DNA of 28,431 nt, taken from positions 1 to 28,431 of IMG/VR virus record IMGVR_UViG_3300002835_000844; one strand, written 5' to 3'. Shown here piece after piece: positions 1 to 5,776 of the stretch. This DNA comes from a virus. Position 1 is the first letter of the stretch. Every line of letters begins with the position of its first letter. Made by a program: the position numbers and the translations under genes. The notes beneath the pieces are model-generated. The model had not been told where the DNA came from. It did not search any database and saw only the letters and a program-made list of their open reading frames with translations.

Positions 1-1
1 G

Positions 2-226
2 ACTTCTGAGCGCGAGCAGAAACTCGCGATTCAGGGGTTCAAGTGTGCTATCGATGGTCTACCGCTCAAGTTAGAGGACTCTGTATGGGGTCACGATACT
101 GCTTGGGCTCAGGGTGGCGAACTCATGGAAGGTGCTGTGATTCGCAAGAGTCACAATATTAATATGGGTCAAACGACAATTGAAGAATATCGTATGATTC
201 TTGAACTTCGTAAGGGTAAGGTGTAA
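2..226 (+). CDS. C-terminal fragment of an HNH-nuclease-like protein
   Basis: This is the last 74 codons of a gene whose start lies left of the window; the reading frame is open from base 2 to a TAA at 224-226. The peptide carries a Cys followed by IDG, then GHD, GG and SHNINMG, ending with a TIEEYR stretch. That order resembles the C-x-x-C/DG, DH, GG, N-x-x-x-G layout of HNH endonuclease domains, although the second Cys of a zinc pair is not seen here and the usual DH reads HD. The next gene starts one base after its stop. HNH genes in T4-like phages are often homing nucleases or packaging-related enzymes; I cannot tell which applies. The domain assignment is an inference from a short fragment. 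Confidence 0.5.
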   Translation, partial: TSEREQKLAIQGFKCAIDGLPLKLEDSVWGHDTAWAQGGELMEGAVIRKSHNINMGQTTIEEYRMILELRKGKV

Positions 227-227
227 T

Positions 228-785
228 ATTAACATTTTCTATCTAGATCGCGATGTGAAGTTAGCGGCTCAGTATCATTGTGATAAACATGTCGTTAAGA
301 TGATACTTGAGTCAGCACAGTTGCTGTGCACTGCACATCGCCTTCTAGATGGAATTGAGTACATTGAACAAAGGTATGTTAACGGTTCATTGCCTGCGCG
401 TTATCGTAAACTGAAACGCTGGCAACTTCCAGACTGGCGCGAGCAAGTATTGTACACGGCTGGGCATATCAATCATCCCAGCGCGGTGTGGGTTCGTTCC
501 AACATAGAACATTACCGCTGGCTGTACGATCTGATGTACTATCTTATCTATGAGTACAAGCACCGCTACGACGGTAAGAAGCACAAGTGTGAGGACCTAT
601 TGCAGCCTCTATTGGACGCGCCCTATAGCATACCCATAGTTGACTGGCAGGAGCCTCCACAGGCGATGCCAGATGACTCCAAGGTGGTCGGCGATAGCGT
701 CCAAGCCTATCGTAATTACTACATGAATCACAAGCGTCGAATGGCTAACTGGAAGGTGCGCGGTCAGCCCGAGTGGTATAAATAG
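228..785 (+). CDS. Conserved phage protein, HCDKHVVKM family, apparent AUU start
   Basis: This roughly 185-residue protein belongs to a family I recognise from marine T4-like phages. The family begins (M)xIFYLD, has the block HCDKHVVKM near residue 20, then HPSAVW near residue 85, and ends with EPPQAMP and AYRNYY. Its function is unknown to me. No ATG, GTG or TTG lies at the family N-terminus. The codon there is ATT (228-230), preceded by AAGG (218-221) at a good Shine-Dalgarno distance and placed one base after the upstream stop. The only ordinary alternative in frame is TTG at 201, which overlaps the upstream gene by 26 bases and adds nine residues of no family resemblance. I prefer the AUU start. 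The reading frame itself is certain; the start is an inference. Confidence 0.8.
   Translation: MNIFYLDRDVKLAAQYHCDKHVVKMILESAQLLCTAHRLLDGIEYIEQRYVNGSLPARYRKLKRWQLPDWREQVLYTAGHINHPSAVWVRSNIEHYRWLYDLMYYLIYEYKHRYDGKKHKCEDLLQPLLDAPYSIPIVDWQEPPQAMPDDSKVVGDSVQAYRNYYMNHKRRMANWKVRGQPEWYK
777..784 (+). promoter_or_regulatory. Candidate T4-type late promoter box (TATAAATA)
   Basis: An exact TATAAATA, the T4 late promoter -10 consensus, ends five bases before the ATG of the HAD gene and overlaps the last codons of the previous gene. At the T4 spacing, transcription would start at or near the ATG and give a leaderless message. A few such 8-mers are expected by chance in AT-rich DNA of this length, so this is only a candidate. 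Confidence 0.25.
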
Positions 786-789
786 GTGA

Positions 790-1386
790 ATGCAGAAGTT
801 CTCCTCGTTTAAATCGGAAAATCTGGGCAACCTTTCTGTTTGGGATATAGATGAAACTCTATTCCAAACCAAAGCCCAAGTGCATGTCATGAAAGATGGC
901 AAGCGTGTAAAGTCTTTGTCGAATAAACAATACAATACATACCAATTAAAGAAGGGTGAGTCTTATAACTTTTCTGAGTTTAAAGACGCAAAACTATTCA
1001 ATCGGACTTCTGTTCCTATTCAACGAGCAATCGACAAAGCAGCCAAGACTCTTAAAGCCTACGCAAATCTACCAAACAGCAAGGTGATTGTGTTGACGGC
1101 TAGATCTGACTTCGACGATCCTCACACCTTCCTAAATACATTTGAAAGATATGGATTGAACATGAGAAACATTCATGTTCATAGAGCAGGGAATTTGGGT
1201 TTACCTGCCGCCGAAGCGAAGAAGATCTACATTAAACAGTATCTTGAAACTGGTAAATTTAAATCTGTGTCACTGTTTGATGACGATGCAAGAAATCTAG
1301 AAGTATTCTTGTCACTAAAGAAAGAATACCCGAAAGTGAAGTTTGTTGCCTACATGGCGAACCATGGTTATTTTAGGAAGTATTGA
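790..1386 (+). CDS. HAD-superfamily phosphatase-like protein
   Basis: This 198-residue protein has the haloacid dehalogenase motifs in order. Motif I is WDIDET, with the nucleophile Asp19 and acid/base Asp21. Motif II is VLTAR, with Thr103. Lys144/145 could serve as motif III, and the FDDDARN block (Asp164-166) as motif IV. Between motifs I and II lies a cap-like insert of about 75 residues. HAD enzymes of this type remove phosphate from small molecules or nucleic-acid ends; the substrate cannot be read from the sequence. The start is ATG at 790, with AGGTGA directly against it, which is too close for a normal Shine-Dalgarno and fits either weak or leaderless initiation. The stop overlaps the spacer before the next gene by only a few bases, so the two are probably co-transcribed. 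The family call is firm; a role in nucleotide or RNA-end repair would be a guess. Confidence 0.85.
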   Translation: MQKFSSFKSENLGNLSVWDIDETLFQTKAQVHVMKDGKRVKSLSNKQYNTYQLKKGESYNFSEFKDAKLFNRTSVPIQRAIDKAAKTLKAYANLPNSKVIVLTARSDFDDPHTFLNTFERYGLNMRNIHVHRAGNLGLPAAEAKKIYIKQYLETGKFKSVSLFDDDARNLEVFLSLKKEYPKVKFVAYMANHGYFRKY

Positions 1387-1388
1387 TT

Positions 1389-1700
1389 ATGCCAACATAC
1401 GAATTCTTGAATAAGAAAACAAAACAACTTGAAGAGCATGTAATGTCGATTGCTGCTTATGACGAGTTTAAATTGAAGAACCCACATCTAGAGCGATATA
1501 TCGAAAGTGCTCCGTTGTTCAGTTACTCTGGAACAGGTGATCTATCAGGAAAGAAAACTGACAACACCTGGAAAGAAGTCATGCATAAAATTGCTGAACA
1601 GAATCCAAGAAGTCCACTTGCTGAAAAGGTTCTTCGTAAAGATACAAAACGAGTAAAGACTGATAAGGTATTGAAGAAACATAAACTATTTCAACAATAA
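1389..1700 (+). CDS. Conserved small T4-like phage protein (MPTYEF N-terminus)
   Basis: This 103-residue protein begins MPTYEFLN, like FmdB-type zinc-ribbon proteins, but contains no cysteine, so it cannot form a zinc ribbon. The middle has a conserved-looking WKEVMHKIAEQNPRSPLAEK segment and the C-terminus is very basic (KDTKRVKTDKVLKKHK). I recognise this layout from marine T4-like phages, where the gene is of unknown function and lies near core early genes. The ATG at 1389 is chosen over an in-frame TTG at 1383 because the protein family starts at MPTY. It lies two bases after the HAD stop and nine bases before phoH, which suggests one operon. A nucleic-acid-binding role is possible from the basic tail but is not shown. 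Confidence 0.75.
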   Translation: MPTYEFLNKKTKQLEEHVMSIAAYDEFKLKNPHLERYIESAPLFSYSGTGDLSGKKTDNTWKEVMHKIAEQNPRSPLAEKVLRKDTKRVKTDKVLKKHKLFQQ

Positions 1701-1709
1701 GGATATTAC

Positions 1710-2465
1710 ATGTCTAAGAAAAAAAATGTATCGAACACCACGATTGGATTTGAAAGTGAACAACATGTTCGAGTTAGTACTCCGAATAAAATAAAACCAT
1801 CGGAACTTCAGACATTTGAACCTTTAACAGATAACCAGAGGAAGTTCTTTGATGCTTATGGACGCGGTGATTATTTTATCATGCTTACTGGTTCTGCAGG
1901 CACTGGTAAGTCTTTCATTGCGTGCTATAAAGCAATGCAAGAGGTTTACGACAAAAATTCTTCTTTCAAGCGTGTTGTTATCGTACGGTCTGCTGTTCAG
2001 TCTCGGGATGTTGGCTTTACTCCAGGCAGTCTAGAAGAAAAGATGAGTCTGTATGAACAGCCGTACATGCAGATCTATCATACGCTGTTCAATCGCCGTG
2101 ATGCCTACGAAGGTCTAAAGGACGCAGGGAAGATTGAATTCATCTCGACTTCTTTCATTCGTGGTATGAGTTTTGACGATTCGATTATTATTGTTGACGA
2201 ATGCCAGAACATGAACTGGGAAGAATTGTCGACTATCATGACTCGTGTGGGCTATCGTTCTAAGATTATCTTCTGTGGTGATTATAGACAGACTGATTTG
2301 TATCGCAAGCAAGGCGACAAGTCTGGGCTTTGGAAGTTCCATCAAATTGCCAAGACTATGCCATCGTTCACCAGCGTAGAGTTTACAACTGACGATATCG
2401 TGCGTTCAAGTCTTGTAAAGGACTTCCTGATTGCTGTTGACAAATATGATCAAGAAAACACTTGA
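1710..2465 (+). CDS. phoH: PhoH-like ATPase
   Basis: This 251-residue P-loop protein has Walker A GSAGTGKS at residues 61-68, Walker B IIIVDECQN at 159-167 and the PhoH-typical VRSAVQSRDVGFTPG and GDYRQTD blocks between and after them. The length matches other phage PhoH proteins (about 240-260). PhoH is an ATPase, related to helicase-type folds, often carried by marine phages; its role in infection is not settled. The start ATG has AAGGATATT just upstream as ribosome site. The last codons overlap the -35 box of the promoter for the next gene. Family assignment is very secure; a link to phosphate stress is traditional naming, not something visible here. Confidence 0.95.
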   Translation: MSKKKNVSNTTIGFESEQHVRVSTPNKIKPSELQTFEPLTDNQRKFFDAYGRGDYFIMLTGSAGTGKSFIACYKAMQEVYDKNSSFKRVVIVRSAVQSRDVGFTPGSLEEKMSLYEQPYMQIYHTLFNRRDAYEGLKDAGKIEFISTSFIRGMSFDDSIIIVDECQNMNWEELSTIMTRVGYRSKIIFCGDYRQTDLYRKQGDKSGLWKFHQIAKTMPSFTSVEFTTDDIVRSSLVKDFLIAVDKYDQENT

Positions 2466-2490
2466 CTTTTGCTTCGTAATACGGTATAAT
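2462..2490 (+). promoter_or_regulatory. Sigma70-type promoter for the nuclease gene
   Basis: TTGACT (2462-2467) and TATAAT (2485-2490) are separated by exactly 17 bases, a near-consensus host-type promoter. The -35 box overlaps the phoH stop codon. Transcription would start near 2497 and give a leader of about 25 bases before the nuclease ATG. The -10 region shares ATACGGTATAAT with the promoter at 4618-4646. Confidence 0.8.
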
Positions 2491-2522
2491 GACTATGTCT
2501 GGTTTGATTGAGAATTCTTGTT

Positions 2523-3191
2523 ATGTTTAATCATATTCGTCATGACTTCCCGCAACTCTTGCAAGAGAATACTGACGGGAAACGACTCTATGTCGCACCC
2601 AACGGAGAGAAGTATCCGTCTGTGACTACGGTGATTGCCGATCATGGCAAGGAAGGAATTCTAGAGTGGCGTAAGAGAGTCGGTGATGAGAAAGCCAACG
2701 AGATCTCTCGCAAGGCTACGACTCGTGGGACTAGTGTTCACAAAGTGCTCGAAATGCATCTGAACAATGAAGATGTTTCTTCTGTCGAAATGATGCCGAA
2801 TGTTAAGTCGCTCTTTGTGCGCATGAAGCAAGAGTTGAGTGAAAAGGTCAATAACATTCATTGCCTTGAAGATCGTTTGTTCTCTCACGAACTTAAACTT
2901 GCTGGCACCGTAGACTGCATCGCTGAGTACAAGGGTGTACTGTCAGTCATCGACTTCAAGACTTCCAATCGTCTCAAGAAAAAGGAGAACATCGGCGGAT
3001 ACTTCATGCAGGGTGCAGCCTATGCCACGATGTTTAATGAAATGACTGGTCTTAATATTGACCAGATTGTTATTCTGATTGGCGTAGACTCTGCTAACTT
3101 TTGCCAGACTATGATTGTCAGGGGCGAAGAACTAATTCACCATCGTCAAGAGTTGCAGAAGTATATTGATTCCTATTGGCAAAAGGTTTGA
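2523..3191 (+). CDS. PD-(D/E)XK exonuclease-like protein (RecB/Cas4-type fold)
   Basis: This 222-residue protein shows the core of a PD-(D/E)XK nuclease. It has RGTSVH near residues 68-73, LAGTVD with Asp131, then VIDFKTS with Asp144 and Lys146 as the D...DxK metal-binding and catalytic set, and a following GGYFMQGAAYA segment resembling the QxxxY motif of RecB-family exonucleases. The N-terminus has YPSVTTVI and an EWRKRVG block common in phage members. It would cut DNA ends in a metal-dependent way, perhaps in recombination or host DNA breakdown. ATG 2523 is preferred over TTG 2508 because a strong promoter starts transcription near 2497 and ATG is the usual start in the family. No four-cysteine iron-sulfur cluster as in Cas4 is seen. 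Confidence 0.85.
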   Translation: MFNHIRHDFPQLLQENTDGKRLYVAPNGEKYPSVTTVIADHGKEGILEWRKRVGDEKANEISRKATTRGTSVHKVLEMHLNNEDVSSVEMMPNVKSLFVRMKQELSEKVNNIHCLEDRLFSHELKLAGTVDCIAEYKGVLSVIDFKTSNRLKKKENIGGYFMQGAAYATMFNEMTGLNIDQIVILIGVDSANFCQTMIVRGEELIHHRQELQKYIDSYWQKV

Positions 3192-3206
3192 TAAGGGAGT
3201 TTACAC

Positions 3207-3602
3207 ATGATTGATTGTTTAATTCTTGGTGATAGCATAGCAGTAGGTACACATCAAGTGAGACCTGAGTGTGCTGTGTATGCAAAAAGCGGAATCAACA
3301 GTAGAGATTTCGTTAACAGATATATAGGTAAAGACTTAGTTGCTGAGACAGTAGTTATCAGTTTGGGTTCTAATGACCATAAAGGTATTAAGACTAAAAA
3401 CGAATTGATGGATTTGCGAAGTCAAGTAGTAGCAAAAAAAGTATATTGGATACTGCCTGCCATCAAACCAGAGATACAAGAAATAGTCGAGGAGGTGGCA
3501 AACAAATATGGAGATTGGATAATTAGAATTCCCAATCTTTCAACAGATGGTGTTCACCCAACCACAAAGGGATATAGGAGGATTGGCGAGATCGTTGAAT
3601 GA
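3207..3602 (+). CDS. Small SGNH/GDSL-type hydrolase
   Basis: This 131-residue protein has all four SGNH blocks: GDS with the nucleophile Ser10, Gly29 in KSGI, GSND with Asn56, and DGVHPT with Asp114 and His117. The full catalytic set is therefore present in a very short version of the fold (typical members are about 180-220 residues). SGNH enzymes hydrolyse esters, for example acyl or acetyl groups on lipids or sugars; the substrate here is unknown. GGGAG before the ATG is a good ribosome site. It lies 15 bases after the nuclease gene and is likely transcribed with it. A role in modifying host envelope sugars or removing acetyl groups during entry or release is a guess. Confidence 0.85.
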   Translation: MIDCLILGDSIAVGTHQVRPECAVYAKSGINSRDFVNRYIGKDLVAETVVISLGSNDHKGIKTKNELMDLRSQVVAKKVYWILPAIKPEIQEIVEEVANKYGDWIIRIPNLSTDGVHPTTKGYRRIGEIVE

Positions 3603-3624
3603 TCGAAAAACGCTAAATAACACC

Positions 3625-3789
3625 ATGAACGAAGTAACAGAAACAAAGAAGTATGGTTGTGGATGCGGTCGAAGCCCGACTGGCGTTTGCACTGGATTGC
3701 ACAAGTTAACAAATGAGCAGTATAAGGCTCATCTTGAAGAACAGAAACAATTAAACGAGCAAACAAAACCACAACTCTTACAAGGATAA
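3625..3789 (+). CDS. 54-residue protein with CDGSH-like Cys3His signature
   Basis: The protein begins MNEVTETKKY and then has CGCGRSPTGVCTGLH, that is C-x-C-x7-C-x3-H. The CDGSH iron-sulfur signature is C-x-C-x2-(S/T)-x3-P-x-C-D-G-x-H, so this peptide has the same ligand set with one residue fewer between the second and third Cys and with TG in place of DG. The remainder is a charged, probably helical tail rich in Gln, Glu and Lys. The start is ATG 3625; an open frame reaches back to 3547 but overlaps the SGNH gene. It could bind a 2Fe-2S cluster or a zinc ion. The ligand pattern is seen directly; the cofactor is an inference. It lies directly before the tmRNA gene. Confidence 0.7.
   Translation: MNEVTETKKYGCGCGRSPTGVCTGLHKLTNEQYKAHLEEQKQLNEQTKPQLLQG
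3697..3726 (+). promoter_or_regulatory. Possible promoter for the tmRNA gene
   Basis: TTGCAC (3697-3702) and TATAAG (3721-3726) are 18 bases apart inside the end of the preceding small gene. Transcription would start near 3733, about 60 bases before the acceptor segment of the tmRNA. The match is moderate, and readthrough from the promoter at 2462-2490 would also transcribe the tmRNA. Confidence 0.3.
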
Positions 3790-3791
3790 TA

Positions 3792-4062
3792 ACAGCGTAA
3801 ACATTTAGGTAAAGGCATCTTGGACGGGGTTTCAATACCCCCATCTCCACCAAAAGCACATCTTGAAAAGTCTTGGTGTGTTTTCTGAGGGGATGACAGG
3901 TTTCGACAGGGTGAGTAATAGACAAAATGCGCTCGTCAGGCGAATGACGATAATATAGCAAAACTAGTAAATGCAAACGATGATTCATTTACACCTATGG
4001 CTCTCGCTGCCTAATAAGCACATTGAGCACAAAGAGTTGACCGCTCGGTAACAGAAAGGTCT
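3792..4062 (+). ncRNA. ssrA: Circularly permuted (two-piece) tmRNA gene
   Basis: The gene encodes the halves of tmRNA in reversed order. The acceptor segment (about 3792-3852) comes first: a T-arm with stem GGGGT/ACCCC, then CATCTCC, discriminator A and an encoded CCA at 3850-3852. A 36-base spacer (3853-3888) with its own hairpin follows. The coding segment starts at 3889 with GGGGATGACAGG and a TTCGAC D-loop-like stretch typical of tmRNA 5' ends. GGGGATG (3889-3895) pairs with CATCTCC (3842-3848) over seven pairs, including the G-U wobble at the third pair that identifies alanine acceptors. CAAAATGC (3923-3930) pairs with GCATCTTG (3815-3822) with one mismatch, as helix P2. A CGTCA/TGACG stem (3934-3949) precedes the tag, and after the tag GAGC/GCTC (4025-4028, 4043-4046) interleaves with GACC/GGTC (4039-4042, 4058-4061) as an H-type pseudoknot. 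The RNA would rescue stalled ribosomes with SmpB. The exact 5' and 3' ends are estimates. Confidence 0.92.
3970..4017 (+). other. tmRNA proteolysis-tag reading frame
   Basis: The tag reads NANDDSFTPMALAA followed by two TAA stops. UAGUA (3965-3969) just before AAT matches the position of UAGUC before the resume codon in Escherichia coli tmRNA, so AAT 3970-3972 is the likely resume codon. GCA 3973-3975 is the alternative and would shorten the tag by one. The 14-residue length and the AND block align with the Caulobacter-type tag AANDNFAEEFAVAA, and the LAA end is the ClpXP/ClpAP recognition end. Confidence 0.85.
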
Positions 4063-4063
4063 G

Positions 4064-4091
4064 GGGTGGTGGTGCGAACCACCACCCTTTT
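4064..4091 (+). terminator. Intrinsic terminator after the tmRNA
   Basis: A perfect ten-pair stem (4064-4073 with 4078-4087) closes on a GCGA tetraloop and is followed by TTTTC. It directly follows the tmRNA coding segment, so it probably sets the 3' end of the precursor. Confidence 0.9.
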
Positions 4092-4119
4092 CTTTCCACT
4101 GCAATAATGGAGACTTAAC

Positions 4120-4746
4120 ATGAATGCAGTAGATATACTTCGTAATGTAGAAAATTATTTTGATCGCAACCACAACTTCTTTATGCTCTGGGGTGGCTTA
4201 TTCGCTGCTCTCTTTTTTGGATTGTTTGTGCCGTATAACATGTACTCTAGAGCTATGATGCAGTTGGAAACTCAGCAAAATGCAAATGTCATTCTTGCTA
4301 CTCAAATACTCGACATGAACACTCGCATGGAGTTTCTTGAGTTATCATTCGACAGAAAACAAAAGGTCATGCGCGAAGTTGAGTGCCTTGCGCGCAACAT
4401 TTACTTCGAAGCAGGTGGCGAGCCTCGCGCTGGCAAGATTGCTGTCGCAGAAGTTACAATGAACCGAGTGAAGAGTAATCAATTCCCAAAGACCGTTTGT
4501 GCTGTTGTTCATCAGAAACATAAGAACATCTGTCAGTTCTCTTGGGTCTGTGAAGGCAAGCGTTCGGTTCGTAACAATAATGCTTGGCGTGAATCGCAAA
4601 GAATTGCCGAAAGCATATTGATTTCCAAGAAGAGATACGGTATAATAGGTAATGCCAAATACTTTCATGCAACTTATGTTAACCCGAAATGGGCTGATGA
4701 AAGTCGAATGATTGCTCAAATCGGTAATCATATATTTTATCATTGA
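4120..4746 (+). CDS. Membrane-anchored SleB-type cell-wall hydrolase
   Basis: This 208-residue protein has a single hydrophobic segment at about residues 20-38 (FFMLWGGLFAALFFGLF), a predicted short coiled linker, and then a Hydrolase_2/SleB domain from about residue 88 to the end. Family hallmarks are LARNIYFEAGGEP with the likely catalytic Glu97, GKIAVAEVTMNRV, FPKTVCAVV and QFSWVC. These enzymes cleave peptidoglycan. The N-terminal anchor suggests an inner-membrane-tethered or signal-anchor-release lysin acting in the periplasm at lysis. The start is ATG 4120, with GGAG ten bases upstream. It lies downstream of the tmRNA terminator and carries inside its 3' end the promoter for guaC. No holin is adjacent. 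Confidence 0.88.
   Translation: MNAVDILRNVENYFDRNHNFFMLWGGLFAALFFGLFVPYNMYSRAMMQLETQQNANVILATQILDMNTRMEFLELSFDRKQKVMREVECLARNIYFEAGGEPRAGKIAVAEVTMNRVKSNQFPKTVCAVVHQKHKNICQFSWVCEGKRSVRNNNAWRESQRIAESILISKKRYGIIGNAKYFHATYVNPKWADESRMIAQIGNHIFYH
4618..4646 (+). promoter_or_regulatory. Sigma70-type promoter for the guaC-33-59 operon
   Basis: TTGATT (4618-4623) and TATAAT (4641-4646) are 17 bases apart. The -10 region contains ATACGGTATAAT, identical to the region before the nuclease gene at 2479-2490. It lies inside the hydrolase gene, about 100 bases before guaC, so the leader would be about 100 bases. Confidence 0.65.
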
Positions 4747-4752
4747 GGCTTT

Positions 4753-5775
4753 ATGCGAATTACAAACGATGTGAAACTTGACTACAAGGATGTTTTGATT
4801 ATACCAAAAAGATCTACGCTTGCGTCTAGAAGTGAGGTTAAATTAAAACGACACTTTAAATTTCGCAGCGGGAATGAATGGTACGGTGTTCCAATTATAG
4901 CAGCCAACATGGACGGTGTCGGGACATTTGACATGGACGTGGCATTAGATAATTGCCAAACAATGACTGCATTGACAAAGCATTTCAAAGATGTTGAATT
5001 GATAGACCATTTTAAAAAGAAACTCAACAGCAGCGTTTACTCTCTTGGTATTAGTGACAGAGATCTAAACAAATTCGATAATGTTTATCATGTAGTGGGC
5101 GATAAACATATTAAAGTTTGCATCGATGTCGCGAATGGATATACACAAGCGTTCGTAGAATTCATTAAGAAATTCCGCGAACGATACCCTAGTGTTATTT
5201 TGATGGCGGGTAATGTTGTTACACCAGAGATGACAGAGGAATTGATTCTCGCGGGTGTTGACATCGTGAAAGTTGGCATTGGTCCTGGCTCTGTCTGCAC
5301 AACACGCAAGATGACAGGAATCGGCTACCCACAGTTGAGTGCGGTTATTGAGTGTGCGGATGCTGCTCATGGTCTCAGGGGTCATATCATAGCGGATGGT
5401 GGGTGTTCTGTTCCAGGGGATGTTGTAAAGGCATTCGCCGCTGGTGCTGATTTCGTGATGCTCGGTGGAATGTTGGCGGGTCACAAGGAAGGTGGTGCTT
5501 CGTCATTTGGTGACAATCGATTCTATGGCATGAGTTCTGATACAGCCATGGATCTGCATAATGGTGGTGTTGCCAATTACAGAGCATCTGAAGGCAAAAC
5601 TGTAGAGATTCCATATCGCGGTGAAGTGAGCAGAACTATTCAAGATATTTTAGGTGGGTTGCGTTCAGCATGTACATATGTGGGAGCATCAGAACTAAAA
5701 GAACTGAGCAAGCGAACAACTTTTGTTCGCGTGACGCAACAACTAAACGAGACACTGAGTGCTTATGAGATCTAA
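4753..5775 (+). CDS. guaC: GMP reductase
   Basis: This 340-residue TIM-barrel enzyme would convert GMP to IMP with NADPH, releasing ammonia and moving guanine nucleotides towards adenine nucleotides. It follows the bacterial GuaC sequence from end to end: MRI at the start, [14 protein letters not shown], [45 protein letters not shown] with the catalytic Cys182 and Thr184, [29 protein letters not shown] and [14 protein letters not shown]. The length compares with 347 in Escherichia coli. There is no CBS domain as in IMP dehydrogenase, and the RKMTG context fits the reductase. It is a host-type metabolic gene in a phage, placed at the head of an operon with 33, 59 and 32 and behind a promoter inside the preceding gene. 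The stop is one base from the next start codon. Confidence 0.95.
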   Translation: MRITNDVKLDYKDVLIIPKRSTLASRSEVKLKRHFKFRSGNEWYGVPIIAANMDGVGTFDMDVALDNCQTMTALTKHFKDVELIDHFKKKLNSSVYSLGISDRDLNKFDNVYHVVGDKHIKVCIDVANGYTQAFVEFIKKFRERYPSVILMAGNVVTPEMTEELILAGVDIVKVGIGPGSVCTTRKMTGIGYPQLSAVIECADAAHGLRGHIIADGGCSVPGDVVKAFAAGADFVMLGGMLAGHKEGGASSFGDNRFYGMSSDTAMDLHNGGVANYRASEGKTVEIPYRGEVSRTIQDILGGLRSACTYVGASELKELSKRTTFVRVTQQLNETLSAYEI

Positions 5776-5776
5776 T

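Noticed and set aside
3820-3900. A possible tRNA gene at the CCA-ending segment
   Set aside because: There is no anticodon arm or D-arm in front of the T-arm; the matching acceptor strand lies downstream, which identifies permuted tmRNA instead.
3554-3988. A 144-codon open frame on the - strand across the small Cys3His gene and the tmRNA
   Set aside because: It runs against the direction of all neighbours, has no ribosome site and covers a structured RNA with strong base-pairing support.
5065-5484. Long - strand frames inside guaC
   Set aside because: guaC is conserved over its whole length; the antisense frames have no recognisable protein features.
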